In this document: one piece after another, positions 5,831 through 6,905 of the stretch
Layout: the number at the start of each line of letters is the position of its first letter
Numbering within the stretch: position 1 is the first letter of the stretch
Assembly: GCA_910589635.1 (NCBI GenBank)
Contig: CAJUTD010000078.1
Span: forward strand, 7,245-14,149
Length of the DNA stretch: 6,905 nt
DNA from: an uncultured Lachnospiraceae bacterium
GTDB taxonomy: Bacteria > Bacillota > Clostridia > Lachnospirales > Lachnospiraceae
Direction: 5' to 3'
The notes under the pieces: generated by a model
The model's input: only the letters and a program-made list of their open reading frames with translations
Databases searched by the model: none
What the model was told of the DNA's origin: nothing
Program-made: the position numbers and the translations under genes

Positions 5831-6905
5831 ATGATGAGAGCATTGTATTCTGGCGTGTCAGGATTGAAGACACACCAGACAAAGATGGATGTTATAGGTA
5901 ATAACATCGCAAACGTAAACACTGTTGCATTTAAGTCTTCAAGTACAGCATTCAGCGACCTTATGTATCAGACAGTATCGAATTCATCCGGTGCTACCCA
6001 GACAAGAGGTGGTGTCAACGCCAAACAGATTGGTCTTGGTGTTACCACAGGTTCCACTTCCGTAAATATTACATCGCCGGGTTCTACCCAGACTACTGGA
6101 GATGGATGGGATTTGAGAATTACCGGTGACAGTTTCTTTATTGTCAACAACGGAAGCCAGAACTTATTTACAAAGGCAGGGGCATTTACACTTGACGGCT
6201 CCGGTAATCTTGTTATGAAATCTACGGGCTACATGGTAATGGGATGGCAGGTAGATCCAACCACCCAGACTATCCGCAAGGACACAGTATCTTCCTTGCG
6301 CGTTATGCAGGAGTCCAACTTAACATCTCCGCCTGAGGCAACCACAGAGGCAACCTGTTCCGGTATTCTCGATAAATACTGCAAGCAAGTGAATACAGAC
6401 GATGGATATATGATGAGCCTCAATTTCTATGATGCGCTCGGTTACAGTTACACAGCGAAGTTTGCAGTGAAAACGGCAAACCAGGATACTTTGACGTATA
6501 CGGTAGAGCTGGCAGACATCCTTGATGCGGATAACCATTCTATCCTTCAGGATTATCTGGACGCTGATCCAGCTAACACGATGACGAATGTATTTGGCGA
6601 GCCCACCAATATTGACCGCTCTTATGCGCTGGCTGACGGTTTTACATACAACGGCACCAATTTCTTTGATGCGGACGGAAACCAGCTCACATATGATGCT
6701 GCAAATAAGAAATATACCGCAACAGGCGGCAAGGAATATACTGTGACATCTATGTTCGGCATTTCCGACAAGCAGGCACAGGATTACTCAGAAGACCGGA
6801 TTTCTGCGGACGGCAAGTATGAGTATACGGAGACGTTATATGGTTACACCCTTGATTACAAGGAAGGGGAGCCCAACGCCGGAACGTTTGACTGGGTCGG
6901 ACAGC
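5831..6905 (+). CDS. flgE: Flagellar hook protein FlgE, N-terminal part (3' end outside window)
   Basis: The frame is open from ATG 5831 to the window edge, giving 358 complete codons. FlgE polymerises into the curved hook that joins basal body and filament. Residues 2-35 are the flagellar basal-body rod domain: MRALYSGVSGLKTHQTKMD, then NNIANVNTVAFK at 24-35. The D1 core follows, with ITGDSFFIV at 97-105 and LFTKAGAFTLD about ten residues later. A FlaE-like domain includes FYDALG at 199-204. From about residue 235 the sequence (YLDADPANTMTNVFGEP and onward, Tyr/Asp/Gly rich) looks like a variable surface-exposed insertion. The conserved C-terminal D0 helix has not appeared by residue 358, so the whole protein is clearly longer than short hooks such as the enterobacterial one. 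Two cysteines, 176 and 184, are unusual for an exported axial protein. FlgG and FlgF share the N-terminal motif, but position after flgD and the FlaE region favour FlgE. Confidence 0.94.
   Translation, partial: MMRALYSGVSGLKTHQTKMDVIGNNIANVNTVAFKSSSTAFSDLMYQTVSNSSGATQTRGGVNAKQIGLGVTTGSTSVNITSPGSTQTTGDGWDLRITGDSFFIVNNGSQNLFTKAGAFTLDGSGNLVMKSTGYMVMGWQVDPTTQTIRKDTVSSLRVMQESNLTSPPEATTEATCSGILDKYCKQVNTDDGYMMSLNFYDALGYSYTAKFAVKTANQDTLTYTVELADILDADNHSILQDYLDADPANTMTNVFGEPTNIDRSYALADGFTYNGTNFFDADGNQLTYDAANKKYTATGGKEYTVTSMFGISDKQAQDYSEDRISADGKYEYTETLYGYTLDYKEGEPNAGTFDWVGQ

Overview
The window is a stretch of a flagellar biosynthesis operon. Every gene is on the + strand, spacing is tight, and both ends are cut inside a gene. 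The order is fliH (3' end only), fliI, fliJ, a motE/ylxF-type membrane gene, fliK, flgD, a TIGR02530-type 'flagellar operon protein', and flgE (5' part only). This is the hook-export section of the fla/che operon of Firmicutes. The strong AAAGGAGG-type ribosome sites, the motE-like gene between fliJ and fliK, the TIGR02530 gene between flgD and flgE, and the protein sequences point to a motile Clostridia member, most likely Lachnospiraceae (a Roseburia/Agathobacter/Butyrivibrio-like organism). The family assignment is inference from remembered sequence style, not a search.

Layout: 1-282 is the C-terminal domain of FliH. 293-1597 is the complete export ATPase FliI. 1640-2089 is the coiled-coil stalk protein FliJ. 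2093-2944 is a single-pass membrane protein with an MgtE-N-like C-terminal domain. 2945-3041 is the longest gap, and it holds an unusual 33-codon frame that overlaps both neighbours. 3042-4550 is the hook-length regulator FliK. 4575-5318 is the hook cap/scaffold protein FlgD with an unusual C-terminal extension. 5355-5753 is the small TIGR02530-type protein. 5754-5830 is a leader with alternative RNA stems. From 5831 to the window edge is the hook protein FlgE.

How they work together: FliH, FliI and FliJ form the cytoplasmic ATPase complex that feeds the flagellar type III export gate. FlgD is exported to cap the growing hook, FlgE polymerises beneath it, and FliK is exported intermittently to measure the hook and switch the gate to filament substrates. 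The MotE-like and TIGR02530-type proteins are conserved companions with poorly defined roles. I see no promoter or terminator I would defend, so the segment is probably transcribed as one unit.

I did not find a new defence, mobile or metabolic system here. The points most worth a second look are the surface-protein-like helical module and Asp-rich repeats at the end of FlgD, the overlapping 33-codon frame before fliK, the mutually exclusive stems before flgE, and two cysteines in the hook protein.
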